64,000 bases of DNA from Leptasterias polaris (GCA_037783415.1 JAZGTN010000022.1:6608001-6672000); one strand, 5' to 3'; shown: positions 30,353 to 41,650, counted from the first letter of the stretch. Made by a program: numbers and translations. The notes: generated by a model from the sequence alone, not told the origin.

Positions 30353-30637
30353 TGAGCCCAATTTCATAGAGGGATGCTTAACAGCCGATTTTGTGCTTAC
30401 TGTGTGAGTTCCATTTCATAACGCTGCTACCCGTAAGCACACGAAAAGGCACTAACCTTCCGGTGCTTACTGCGTGAAAATGAATTCTGTAACAATGCAA
30501 ATCCATGGTGAATGCGCAAGCTGGCTGCCTAATTTTCTTGCTAGCCTGTGAAATACGCTTACGCTTAATCAAATTTTTCTGCTATAGTAAGCACACAAAT
30601 TTGCTTACTGTTAAGCAGCGCTATGAAATTGGCCCCT
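30353..30637. mobile_element. GTAAGC-rich MITE (type G), full copy
   Basis: Ends GAGCCCAATTTCATAGAG and, inverted, GCGCTATGAAATTGGCCCC. Next to them are GCTTAACAG and CTGTTAAGCAG, and the interior holds many GCTTAC and GTAAGC blocks. 285 bp, non-coding. This copy best defines the family seen at 15933, 37955 and 55515. Confidence 0.8.
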
Positions 30638-30974
30638 GGTGTGAGAACCGTAACTCCACCAAAAGTTGCCTCAATCTACTTTGTACTTTCACAGCTTGTG
30701 GCTTCTCCAGTTCACCTCTCTCATTGAAGCACTTTGGGCAATGGCTCTACTCTCTGTGCCTGTGTGCCTCAGAATGCAACTGTAGCATAGTGTGGTATGG
30801 GTTGGTTGTCTATAGAGAAACACGCTGATAGTAGGAGAGGATTAATGATGGCATAACACCAGTCCGCGTAAAATAGATGTGGGGTTTTTTTTCAAAAAAG
30901 TCACAGATTACAGAAGTGGATTATTATTTTTTTTAAAGTACTTCACATTTCTTCAAAAGAAAAACAGAATTCAC

Positions 30975-31290
30975 AATCATCTTCTTCTTTAGGCCGTCCA
31001 CACTGGCAAAGAACCCCGTATTATGGCTTCTGTGTGGTGATGGTGTGCCAGATTGGTCTATCTGTGGCCAGTCTTGATGCATCTGTCAGTCTGGTTATTG
31101 ATCTAGTTTTGCAGTCTGTTCAGACGCAATCCATTCATCTTTTGGGTGGGCGACGTCTGGGTCTCTCTCTTCTGACTTTGCCTTGAACTGCCATTTTGGG
31201 GTATCTTGTGGTTTGCATTTTGTTTACATGTCCAAAATATTTGAGCATTTTTATGGTTTATTCTTGTTATCAATTCTTTTCTAGCAATAA
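30975..31290 (-). pseudogene. 3' end of a LINE reverse transcriptase ORF, decayed
   Basis: On minus the conceptual reading is MLKYFGHVNKM, then GKVRRERPRRRPPKR, stop, MDCV, stop, TDCKTR, then LTDASRLATDRPIWHTIT. The LKYFGHV, GRPR-KRWMDCV and ASRLATDRPIW order is the typical C-terminal end of non-LTR retrotransposon ORF2 proteins. It is followed by GGCCTAAAGAAGAAGATGATT, a LINE-like 3' tail. Several in-frame stops show it is dead. The 5' part, including the RT core, is absent, consistent with 5' truncation on insertion. Confidence 0.8.
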
Positions 31291-31401
31291 CAAAATCATG
31301 TTGTTTTCGAAAAAAGTGAAATGGTATTTTAAAAGGGAAGACATGTCAGCCATGGTTTCAGTGTGATGTGATAGTCTTTAAACGCTCTATATGTCATTTA
31401 A

Positions 31402-31756
31402 AGGTATTATACAGGATTGGTAGAGCTGACAAAATAATCACAGACAGTGTTCATGTTTTGTGTAATCAACCACATACATGGAATAACAAACCTGTGAAAA
31501 TTTGAGCTCAATTGATCATCGAGGTCACGAGAAAATAGTGAAAAGAGACCTTATGTGTTTTCTGTTTTTCAAACATCGAGTTTATTATCACGCGTGATAA
31601 AAAATATTGTTTTACTCATTTCTCAGAAACGATAGCATTTTAGGCAGAAATATTTTAAGGAACCATTTCTACCATTACTTACTTTAAATCATGTAAGTTA
31701 TGTGTGAATCTGTGAACATTTGTGTTTTTCGATCTTACCAATAGTGTACAGGGCCT
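31402..31756 (+). mobile_element. TTAA MITE, type E, full copy
   Basis: TTAA at 31398-31401 and 31757-31760. Ends AGGTATTATACAGGATTGGT and, inverted, ACCAATAGTGTACAGGGCC. The interior holds AACCTGTGAAAATTTGAGCT, shared with type D, and an ATCACGCGTGATAA palindrome. 355 bp, non-coding. Its left end matches the right end of the composite at 44834-46247, inverted. Confidence 0.8.
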
Positions 31757-31760
31757 TTAA

Positions 31761-32416
31761 ATGTTCTTAAATATTGATCTATTTGATGAATAAATAAACT
31801 AATTTTTTTGTTTTGGCAGGAAGTGCCTGGTTTGGGCATAAAGCGCCACATATGACTTTTCACTTTATCAGTTGAGAAATGCGGAGTTCCATTTTACTGT
31901 CAGTCCTTTATTTCCAGTGAAATAAAATTATAATACCCCACTTAGGAAAGTAGTATTTCTACAATGGGTAATGAAATTTAAACCTTTGTGTGTTGGAGTC
32001 CGCAGGAGATGAAAGTGGGGTAATCTGAAACCAACAGTCGGTATGGCCCAGTGCTCACAGTACGCATGATGTACTATACATCTGTTGATGGTGGAGGATG
32101 CTAGACACGCTGTATTAACTTTAACAACGAGAAATTAAAAAGTATCATTTATTTCCGTCCTGTAGTTTTTAATAAACATACCATGAAATCAACATCGTCA
32201 GTTCCATTCTCATTTTGTCATATCCTTCAGAAATCCATGTCAAAATAATTTCTTATACAGATTCGGAGATCATAACACTTAATCTCATCATACGTAGATT
32301 CGGAGTAACACGTAATCTCATCATACAGTCAACTAAATATATTAATTTTTTACAGTGAATAATTTTTTTTTTAAAGAGCGCTGCACAGCTGTACACATAC
32401 TGATCATATCATAGGT
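31761..32416. other. No gene seen
   Basis: A short tandem pair (AGATTCGGAGATCATAACAC, AGATTCGGAGTAACACGTAA; 32260-32325) is the only structure. No coding family. Confidence 0.45.
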
Positions 32417-33059
32417 AAAAGGTAGGGTCATCTGTTGGTAATGATCCAGATTTTTGTTGTTGTATTTTCTATCCATTTTTATAAAGATGGTAATGTTCAG
32501 GGATTGCCTTTAACGTTTTCAGTGACTAGCAAGCAGGACCAATTAAATCATCATTTTACTGGTCAGCCATTTTTTTCACTGGTTCTTATTTTAAGGTTTT
32601 GTTTCAACACTGTCATCTGTATGGGACTTGTATTGTTAGGTAATATTAGCAATCAGTGGTTTAGAGCAGTGGCAAGAAATAAACTAGCCAGCCAAACTAG
32701 TTGGACAAAATTCTGACTGTTCTCATGAGATTTTACTGGCATTTGGCCACCGAACCACTGTTGGTAGAACACTGAATAAAAACAATTGAATCTGAGAAAC
32801 GATTCAGGCATAATCGTTTCTCGGATTTCTGAGGGTTGGTGTCTGTTCATGAATGCTGCGTCGAGAGATATGGATTTTATGTTCTTGTGAAAAATACTGT
32901 GGCAGTCTTTTTGCCGTTTTTTTTTTTTTTTTTCCAATAGCTAGACACTGTATTCAGCTGGAACTTAACACAGGTGACTTTTGTTGTATCTTCGTTGATA
33001 ATTTTGCCAATAGGTCAACACTATAGGTTAACAAAAACCAATCTATGACCATACCTTTG
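32417..33059 (+). mobile_element. TTAA-type MITE, type C, copy 2, interrupted
   Basis: Ends AAAGGTAGGGTCATCTGTTG and, inverted, ATCTATGACCATACCTTT. It includes TAAAGATGGTAATG, TCGTTTCTCGGATT and CACTGTATTCAGCTGG-type blocks. It is ~640 bp rather than ~420-450 because a CAGTG-ended element (32519-32755) sits inside. Confidence 0.75.
32519..32755 (+). mobile_element. CAGTG-ended hAT-like MITE nested in a TTAA MITE
   Basis: Starts CAGTGACTAGCAAGCAGGAC and ends, inverted, GGCCACCGAACCACTG. The internal TACTGGTCAGCC and CAACACTG blocks match the inverted copy at 53914-54080. Target duplication not clear. 237 bp. Confidence 0.6.
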
Positions 33060-34790
33060 AAGTTCTGTACACGTAGGATCATACACGGTACATTTAATCT
33101 TGGTTTAATCAAATACTTTACAAATGTACATAAGTAGCTGTAGTTTTCCCATGAAATGAACCAAGGCGTGTGTTTATGAAACCATATTAAATTGGGAAAC
33201 ACTAGAAGTGATACTACATTTCTGGGTAATTACCCCCATGTTAATGAGTCCCCCAAGTGCACTTTATGGCTACCCTGTATATACACAGTAATAGGTTTTG
33301 CCTTCAATATTGGTTTGTTACAATTTATATTCATTCCCGCTTTTTATTGTTGAAATTGTGATGGGCTCCATAAAGCAGGGATGTAGGTGGGCGGGCATAA
33401 AATCAGTCAATTGAAATGTGTCTGTCGATTTTCCACTGGATCTGAAGTTCCGATTCTGTCTTAATAGATTAAATAAATGAAGAGAAAATATTGTAAAAAG
33501 TGCAGAGTGTAAATTTGTTCATCTCTTATCCTCAATTATTGTTTGTGGTTACTTTGGAAAAAAGTAAAAATACACTGTACAAGTACATGCGTTTATAATT
33601 CAGTTTCACCAAGAAAAAGGGGAAGGGTTTTGGAAATATCCAGACCCTAACCTCAACCTCAACCATAGAGGAAGGACCCTCAACCTTTCCCTTGGACCAT
33701 GGACTCTGATGGAGCCATTGCAGCTCCATGCTTAGAACTATTTACCAAAGATCATATATTGCCGCAGGCGTAAGATGTGCAATTCAACTGAAATGCGAAG
33801 TATGCACTGGACGCCATTTTAGAATTAAAGCAAAAATGTTAAGCAACAGTAAATCAGTGCAGACAATGAGAATTTCTACCGATGCTATAACAAAACATTT
33901 GCTTACTAAAATGGCGCTCATGCGATGCTTCATGTTCTAACATTAGATAGAGCTCCAGTCGCTCATCTTGCTCCTTGCAGCACTACATGGACTTTGTAAT
34001 GGACCTACTGTATACAATTTACATACTGATACATATGCAAAGAGGACTATACTACATTGAGGGGCACTGAAATAAGTGTTTTTCTTCCTCTGCCTCACTG
34101 AAGTTTCAGATACTGCCCATCTTGCTGATACATATGGTATGGTAACTGTCATCGAGTTATCACAAATCATGTGCATTACAAGATAGGCAAACTATGCACC
34201 ACCCGAGGCCTGTTGATGTAAGATTGAACAGTGTTGTGTGGTCCTATGCTGTCAAACCTCATGGTGCCATTCCAATATAATTACATATCTGTGTATTCTG
34301 TCCGGGGCAATTTAAGATTGTGACACATACAACTAGTAGGCATGGTAGATCTGGTACAGCATTGCAATTGACTTGTGTACCTGGAGATCTCACTACAAAA
34401 TTCCAGACACATTGAACATGGCAGGGGATCCGTCATAACCCACCATGGTTTGTCATTAGTGCATTACAAGTGTGTTGAAAATATAATTTCAAATTTCTGC
34501 TTATCAAGTTGGTGTTATTTATGTCTTAGCAACTGCATTCACACTTTTTCCTTGTGTACTTTGTTCTGCATCGTTAGGGTATAAAAGCAAGGTTAGGGTA
34601 TAAAAGCATTTTTTTACTTCACCCAATCCTAAATGTTGCCCCTTGTATAATTTGCTAATTAATGTACCTGTAATGTTGTAACTCAACTTGTTACAAACAA
34701 TGTGTGTGTGCTTTTCGAAGGACAGCATTGAAACAAATGTACTTGAATTTAATTGAATAATTTGTCTTTAAATCGTTTTGGTACCCACTG
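33060..34790. other. Intergenic, no gene seen
   Basis: AT-rich, with ACCTCAACCTCAACC near 33651 and a pair of inverted ACGCCATTTTAG and TAAAATGGCGC motifs (33809, 33906). ORFs show no known domain. Confidence 0.45.
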
Positions 34791-34794
34791 CTAA

Positions 34795-35048
34795 AACATA
34801 GGATTCAAACTGCCTCTAGCCACCGGGCTAGCTCGATGGTCTAGTGGCAAGACACCAGGCCTAAAACATAGGATTCGAACTGCCTCTAGCCACCGGGCTA
34901 GCTCGATGGTCTAGTGGTAAGACATCTGCTCTAGAAAAGCAAAGGTCGTGGGTTCGGATCCCGCCCGAGTGATTTGCCGGTGGATTTCTTTCACAGAACT
35001 CGGGGAAAGTACTGAGTGTTCAGCGCTTCATACACATTGGTGTAAGGG
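34795..35048 (+). mobile_element. tRNA-derived SINE, plus strand, with duplicated 5' region
   Basis: The head GGTCTAGTGGTAAGACATCT (A-box region) and GTCGTGGGTTCGGATCCC (B box) is followed by the body TTTCACAGAACTCGGGGAAA and GCGCTTCATACACATTGGTG. The 5' flank and first part of the head (CTAAAACATAGGATTC through GGTCTAGTGG) are tandemly duplicated, ~67 bp apart. Best complete copy of the family; too altered to be a working tRNA. Confidence 0.85.
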
Positions 35049-35665
35049 TAAAAACAAGTTATCATCTTTAGTTATTGGAAGAACAAATCCATTTCCATCA
35101 TCTCCTTTCGTTTAAGTCTACTCAAATTGGCCTGCTAATTGGTGTATTAAATGATGGTTCTCCAGTACCCAAACTGCCTTTATTTTTTCATTTGTGAGTG
35201 TTTTTTTGAAACATCTAGTTTTCAATAAACACAATATGCAACCAATCTGTGAAAATGTCATCATATTGAATGTTTAGTGATGTTTAGTGAATGACTTCTG
35301 TTTCATAAAGGATTATCTGCAGGCAAAATGCTATCACTACAATCAATCAAACAGTGATTTTACTATTTAGGGTCTTCAAAGGCTGTGTTTTCTGGACTGT
35401 GGCAGTATTTGAAAGGAGTTATTTCTGTTGAGAATTTGACAATCAGTGAGCTTTCAGATTGACGCATTGATTATTACTGATTGACTGATTTTCCTTATTT
35501 ACATTTACTCAGCTTGGATGTAGAAAAACAGGACAAGATGTAATTTGAACTTGGAAGTCTCCTGATTCCTAATCTACTCTGTTGCACAGCCAGACGGGTC
35601 TTATAAGAACAATCTACAAAGAAAAGTCGATACTATCAAATGGTGTTACCGCAAACCAAATATAC
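35049..35665. other. No gene seen
   Basis: AT-rich. A GATGTTTAGTGA pair near 35269-35290 is the only repeat noted. Confidence 0.45.
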
Positions 35666-35671
35666 ATTACA

Positions 35672-36962
35672 CAGACATGCCAACTAGTACGTTTTTCCCG
35701 TATTTCGTACGGGTTTTCGTAAAAAATACGGGTGTACAGGTTTTGCAAAAAAAAATACGGTTTTGACCACCGCCACCGCAAAAATAATTCCATTCCCCCA
35801 AAACGAGAAATACTATACTAACTAAAGCTAGCGCTATTAAGCCATGTGGTACAACCTCGTTTCCAATGGTGTACAATCTTGCCGCGCAATTATTTTCTTT
35901 CCCAGAATGATCGATACGGCGCAGGCGCTACATGTTAGTGAGGTTGTCTGTGGGCACGAGGCAGCGGAGGCTCGTTTATCGCCAATTATTCGTAAGCGCG
36001 TCAGTTATTGGTGCATGGTATGTAAACAAACTTGTATTAACCAATCGGAACACTGCATGCAAAAGGTTACGATTGTTCGCCTTTCGAGAGCTGTCAGTGT
36101 CACTGTCAGTTCACGCTGTTTTGCAGAATTTTTTTAGCACTCCTGCATGAAATTGTATCATAAATATCTGATTATGGCTTCGACCTCGTCGAATAAAAGG
36201 AAGCAGTCATATAAAGGAGAATATTCAGCGAAGTGGGACTTCATAAAAGCGTCCAAAAAAGGGAGAAAATAATTAATTTTTCAATAATATTAGTTATTGT
36301 TATGTAAGCATCCCTCATCTCACTGTCACATGGAATGGATGGAGGTACGATACGCAGGAGATGTTTTTTTGTTAATATGGAGGTATGATTGTGTCAGATA
36401 TCTTTCAAAAAATATAAATTTCCGGCTAAAAGGTTGCCCCAAATCGTCCGCTTGCGACTTCTCTTGTCCACGTTCATCTGCACAACGAATTGGACAAACT
36501 CTTGCGCAATCTGCAGTTTGCGCCATGCATAATCGGCAGCTCCCATTGCCTATCGAGTAAAGGTTTGCGCAATTTTCAGATTGCGCATTGTCTTGTACAC
36601 CATGCGCGCTGTGTACTTCACGAAACACGGCGCGACGACCGTGGATCACAAAATCATGAGACCAAAATCACGGAGATATCAGTGGATGTGTTCTGGTTTT
36701 TAGTTCAATTTTGTTAAAAACATGTTTGGTTGGTCAAAGTCTGACATTTGATTTAATTTTTAATTTTTTTTATATTTTTTTTAAAGTCGAATAAAAAGTT
36801 TAGGGTCGTGGCACGGGAAACCGAAACAGACATGACAGAACACCCTTTTTGGGGCCTAAACTCTTTTATGCATTTTTTTTCAAAAATACAGGTTTTTAAG
36901 GAAAAATACAGGTTTTGGGGCTTCAGAATACAGTTTTGTGATCCCAGAGGTTGGCATGTCTG
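35672..36962 (+). mobile_element. hAT deletion derivative, 1291 bp
   Basis: Ends CAGACATGCCAACTAG and, inverted, AGAGGTTGGCATGTCTG. ATTACA at 35666-35671 and 36963-36968 is a 6-bp target duplication. Subterminal AATACGG and AATACAGGTTTT blocks repeat on both sides. It keeps the 5' leader and the first codons of a transposase (36174-36272), while the remainder is non-coding. This indicates a large internal deletion of an autonomous hAT. Confidence 0.85.
36174..36272 (+). pseudogene. N-terminal stub of a hAT-type transposase
   Basis: ATG opens 32 codons, MASTSSNKRKQSYKGEYSAK then WDFIKASKKGRK, and a stop. The basic KRK start followed by Y-S-A-K-W-x-F-I-K resembles the region just before the BED/zinc-finger-like segment of hAT transposases of the ZNF862/KIAA1586-like group. 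The DDE-type catalytic domain and dimerisation domain are missing. A CCAATCGGA motif lies upstream near 36039. Assignment rests on this short match plus the hAT-like ends. Confidence 0.55.
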
Positions 36963-36988
36963 ATTACATTGGACAAATAACAAATAAT

Positions 36989-37042
36989 GGTCTCCTACTC
37001 TCCTGAGGATGACTAGAGCAGGCTAGTCGAAACGTTGAGACC
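36989..37042 (+). ncRNA. Nested hairpin with a hammerhead-like core
   Basis: GGTCTC (36989-36994) pairs with GAGACC (37037-37042). Inside are CTGAGGA (37003-37009), a perfect 6-bp stem GACTAG/CTAGTC with an AGCAGG loop, then GAAA (37029-37032). The order CTGANGA - stem - GAAA is that of a hammerhead ribozyme core, a motif known in Penelope-like retroelements. Stem I and the cleavage triplet are not clear, and one extra T precedes the inner stem. It is therefore a decayed ribozyme at best, or part of an unclassified repeat. Confidence 0.3.
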
Positions 37043-37950
37043 AATTAGGAACTCACTCCGTGGCAGTGAAGTTAATAACAAGAAGTCCCCTCAGTTCACT
37101 AAGCAAAAGTGGTAGTCCCGGCCAATTTCCTTAGTTAATAAGCAGGACAGTTCTTTTCAGAACTAAGTTGTCTTCTTAATTCTGTGACAGTATAATATAC
37201 AAGTCTACACAACTACATGTAAGTAGATATGTACACATGGTGTCACAGCAAACTGAATATACGAATACAAAACAGATAACAAACAAATTGATGACAACGT
37301 ACGTTAATGATACCCTTCTATTCAATACCTCACACAAAACCTGATCCTCTTTGATCTTTAAGTGGAGCAGAATATTAATATTATAAAAAGATATAAGCCA
37401 ATGTTTCAGTGGCAGCTTGAACGGATATTGATGAACATGATTTTGTCATTTTGAGTGGCGGCAAAGTTACCAAATCATTACAAACCAACCCAGCAAACTA
37501 GCCCAGCATGGCAATTGTTTAATTTGTTTGTTCCTGTGTATCCCAAAGCTGTTGCCATGACCTCTTGATCAGGGAAGTGATTTTCCATGTCTGCGATTAT
37601 TATATCTCATCAACAATAATGGTATTTCCACCTGTGGAATCCACAGAATATGGATATTTAAGAGAGGGCTCGCGAAGGCCTCAGTCTGTGGTGCTGGCTA
37701 TTTTTCTTTTTTTTGAATCTAGCCCTTTGGTTTAAGACAGCAGACACTAGTTGGGTTCATTGATAACAGATTGAGATGGTGTGAAGGACTTAATGTGTTC
37801 AGTAATTGTATTCAGTAAATTACTGTAGTTGCCTGGTTTTCATCTTAGACCTGGCAGACCATTTTCTTTGACAAAGGGTGCACTGTGAGAAAATCTTATG
37901 GTATATGAGAATAGTATGAAGGAGCACAATTGACAGACAAGATCAAATTA
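37043..37950. other. No gene seen
   Basis: The first ~100 bases probably belong to the same repeat as the hairpin at 36989. The rest is AT-rich and featureless. Confidence 0.4.
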
Positions 37951-37954
37951 TGTG

Positions 37955-38270
37955 GGTCCAATTTGATAGAGCTGCAACAGTAATGTAGCTCAGCACAACA
38001 TAAATTATGCTTACCAAAAAAAGGTTCCAGCCTAAGTATCTTGTTAAAACTTTGCTTAGCAAGAAAATGGTTAAGCTTCGCCAAATATCATAGAGCTGCT
38101 GAAGTAGAAAATAATGCTTAATAATTTTCTGCAAGCAAAAAGTAGCCGAAAACAGTTACAAACTAGGCCTATACATTCGACATGGTATTTGTAATTTTGG
38201 CTGGTTACCTTATTCTGGTAAGCAAAACTGTTTTGTGCTTAAGCAGATTGGGGCCGTGGGCCCAGTCTAA
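37955..38270. mobile_element. GTAAGC-rich MITE (type G), diverged copy
   Basis: Starts GGGTCCAATTTGATAGAGCT and ends, inverted, AGATTGGGGCCGTGGGCCC. A second AAATATCATAGAGCTGCT lies in the middle (38083), so two partial copies are joined. GCTTAGCAAGAAAATG and TTATTCTGGTAAGC blocks also occur at 49310-49425. Confidence 0.6.
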
Positions 38271-39364
38271 GCGAAAAGACAACAAATATATGTTTTTCAG
38301 AATAAGGTTACCAGCTCAAATAATCTGTCACATGTACAATCTGTGACTGGTATCCTCCATTGAATTCATGACCTGCATACGTACGTGTAGGTCTCCATTT
38401 TAGCAGATATTCATGCCTCTGGGTACCTTAACCGGCCCCAATTTAGTCCATTGCATCTACAGCAATTGCCATGGTTCCCTTTTCAAATTTCCAATAGAAA
38501 TGTACATTTTCCTTGAATGAGAACCCCTTTCTCCGCAATGGTTTAAAGCAGCTTTATTAATTCAATCAAAAGGAAGTCTCCAAGGTTAAATTCAGTTTTG
38601 TGATCCACCCACTTTCCAAGAATGGATTCCTCATAATGAAAGTGGGGGAAAACTCACAAGTTTCTATTCCTCCATTAAAATGGTGCAAAATGTCATTTTA
38701 TCTTGTACTCTTTCAGTGCAAAGTTTGAAACATGATTTCATCAAGCAGCTTAAACAAAAAGGTATGTACAACTCAAAGAGGTATGTTTGCATCAGTCAAG
38801 AGGTCAAATTCAATGCTACTAAACTTCAGGAATGAACTACATTTGAAATGTGACGTCATCAAACATTTTTGGATGTTGACGAAAAATTACACTGGAAAGG
38901 TATCAAACACAGTGGCATTTTACACCATTTTAACGTGAGGTTAGAGACTTGTAATTTTCCCTGTATTCACAAGGACTCTATCTGTTGGAAAATGAGTGCA
39001 TCACAACACTCAATTTGACCTTCGAGTCCCTCTTTAAATTCAGGAAACGATTTTGTTCAGCAGTTTTGCATAGCCAAATATTTTGACTGAACACGTTTTG
39101 TGCTCACTGAATGTTAATAATTGAACAGCAAATGATGATTTTTAGTAGTATCACTTGCTCAATAGTTAAATGATCTGTAGGTTTAGTGAAGCGATATTTT
39201 AACTGCATTTGTTTTCTGTATAGTTTCTTACTTTACAGGTCCAGTGTTTGTGCTTCTCATACTTGGGTTCTTTGGTGGCACAAAATTATGAACAGAAATC
39301 ACGTACTTGTATAACCCTCCTAAAATTGTCCAGTGATTTGACAAACTATTTACTATTGTAGCAC
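38271..39364. other. No gene seen
   Basis: AT-rich. Shows AGAATAAGGTTACCAGC at 38299, the inverse of a type G block. No coding family. Confidence 0.45.
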
Positions 39365-39600
39365 CCCATACTATAGTACATCGGTTGGCAGGGGTATAGT
39401 ACATATTTTCCCCGAAGCAACCAATGCACTATTACCAGTAGCAACCAATATACTATACCCGTAGCAACCAGTATACTATACCTGAAGCAACAATGTACTA
39501 TACATGTACGTGTCTGCCCGTATAAACCATTGTACTATTACCCAGAGCAACCAATTTACTACTACCCGTAGAAACCAGTGTACTATACCCGTAGCAATGA
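39365..39600 (+). repeat. ~23-bp imperfect minisatellite
   Basis: About nine units of the form GTAGCAACCAATATACTATACCC with variation (GAAGCAAC, GAGCAACC, ATTACCC). The ACTATA core is conserved. Confidence 0.8.
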
Positions 39601-39644
39601 CAGCTTCTTGGTACCTAGACATCAAGGCAGGGGGTGTTATAAAA

Positions 39645-39806
39645 CAAATATTGACTGCCTTTACTTGTTAAAACTTCGACTCCCTCAGTGATCCCCGTAA
39701 AGTTCTATTTTTTGCTCAGCTTCACCTCGGGGAAAAATAGAACGCACTGGGGGACCACCTCGGGAGTCGTAGTTTTAACCAAAGCACTCGAAGCAGTCAA
39801 TATTTG
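39645..39806. mobile_element. Hairpin MITE, 162 bp
   Basis: Inverted ends CAAATATTGACTGC (39645-39658 and 39793-39806) continue inward as TTAAAACTTCGACTCCC and, inverted, GGGAGTCGTAGTTTTAACC, then GTTCTATTTTT and AAAAATAGAAC. Nearly the whole element folds back on itself, with GCTCAGCTTCACCT as the loop. Non-coding. Confidence 0.8.
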
Positions 39807-41335
39807 TATGCCATTCAAATGCACGAACTGTGTGTGTTGGTACAATTGTACAACTGTGTACAAAATGAACCGAAAGCAATATGATTACACCTTTAAGTCG
39901 TTGCTAGAAGAAGCAGAGAACCTTCCAAGTCCTTCCACGGGCTTGCTCTACATAAATCTACTCTCTGATGAAGTAAAGGTCCATGCTCTCTCTCTCATCC
40001 TCTCTGGTTGCTAGGTTTCCACCATACATAAAAGTGTTGCCAACGTTTGGCGTTGACTAGAACCTGTGATGAAATTCAGATTGGCAGATTGGTAGAAAAA
40101 GTCAGGAAGTAAGTTGCCCCCCCTGAGTGCTCAGATGTAGGCTGGGAACCTTGACACAAATGTAATTAAGTTGTCAAAACTGACATTTTAATGCTTTTTA
40201 TAGTAGGTGTTAGGTAACACTGATGGAAATTGCAGACTGCTACAGTTTTGATACAAACCTAAATTGGGAATTTAAACATGTTTTTTAAGTAGGCCTACAC
40301 ATGAAAGGTTTTTTTCCAAGTGACCGACTGCTCACCACTCAACAAATCATGTCATTCTTGGACTGTATAATATAATATGGTCCTGCATAGTAAAAATGAA
40401 AGCATAATTAGGGATTATACTTCACGGAGGCAAGTTGCCTCTATGCCCCTTGAAATGTAAGCACAAAAACTTACATGCTCTATATGCCTTGCTCTATAAA
40501 AGAATGACAGTTTTAGGCGCGGCCTGTGTAGGTATACATATTTGGGCACACATAACAAAAAGTACACTGTACACCACGTGCATATAACACACAGGGAGTC
40601 AGCTGTCTGTAGGACTGTACCATTATTTGCACGGTTGAGACTTTGTCCACAACGCGGGGCGGGAGGGGTCATACACGGGCACGCGCTACTGAACATACGT
40701 GTACTATCATTTTGTTATTAGTGCAGAGATTTAAAAAAATTATATATCAAAACCGTAAAACATAAAGTTGTCAGGATATGACAGTGTTCTCCATGGTTAT
40801 AATGCCCAGTCACTGATGATGAGCTGTGCTTATTATTTGCACCCAAGATAGTCCACTGTAGGTTGGTCCCCATTACAAAATGGTATGTTCATGTCACGGA
40901 GGAGATCAACTAACTTTTTCACGCTCACGTGGAAAAAACCAGACAAGTTTAACACATTTGCACATTGAATATAGACTTATTTTAATCTGTGAAATAACAA
41001 CGGCTGCTTCTATATATACATTTAATTGTCATACTGCAGACATTTCCAAGAACAATGTTACCGTAAATGCTAAAATTTAATTACCAAACTTCAGAGCGAA
41101 AGTGAAAGCTCATGCAATCGTCGGCAGCTTGAGAGGTCACCGCGTACAATGATATGGAAGAAAGGTGCACACTAAGAAGTGTATTATTTCGGTCAACTAA
41201 AAAAGGCACTTGGAAACCATTAACCAATCAAAAACAGTTTAACATGAGTCGAAAGCTGAGTTCTTGGGCTATATTTAGATGTAAACTATGAAGACAGGCG
41301 ACCTCTATTGAAGAAAATTTGTCAAGCGTTAGCTC
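39807..41335. other. No gene confirmed
   Basis: An open frame at 39866-40014 (MNRKQYDYTFKSLLEEAENL...) looks somewhat protein-like but has no clear splice sites or family. A GGAGGCAAGTTGCCTC palindrome at 40425-40440 resembles type I repeats. The rest is unremarkable. Confidence 0.35.
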
Positions 41336-41650
41336 GCAGATTCTACAATTTTAAAGAAAAATGAACAAGTTCCCATAACATTTTGGTTCGCTTATGAAAT
41401 GAAAACATCAAAAAGGCGCTATGTTGTGCATATTACAGATTATAAAAAGTCTTAAAAATCTGTTAAGTTGACTGCAGTTTGGTGAAAGCTAGAAGTGTTT
41501 TCGATTTTTTTAAAAGAAAGGGCAGTGTCCGTTTTCATACCGTGCGTGTAGTTAAAGACGAATAAGCGCATAAAGTAAAGCAACTGCGCGTGACTTTTCG
41601 TTATGCATCGGCCGTTGTTCACAATGTTCTAAGAACCATCATGACAAAAT
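41336..41650 (-). mobile_element. Dispersed repeat (type F), copy 2
   Basis: Inverse of 14155-14477: AACAAGTTCCCATAACATTT, then ACTGCAGTTTGGTGAAAGCT and GTAAAGCAACTGCGCGTGAC. Again followed at short distance by a SINE (41700). Confidence 0.7.

Noticed and set aside
34850..34975. Functional tRNA gene
   Set aside because: A and B boxes are good, but the sequence continues into a SINE body shared with four other copies, and the acceptor stem does not pair well.
36326..36649. 107-codon minus-strand ORF in the hAT element as a transposase
   Set aside because: No hAT motif; lies in the deleted interior on the wrong strand relative to the transposase start.
39688..40014. 108-codon ORF including MNRKQYDYTFKSLLEEAENL
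   Set aside because: The C-terminal half looks protein-like, but the start lies inside the hairpin MITE and no splice acceptor or family is evident. Transcript data could reopen it.
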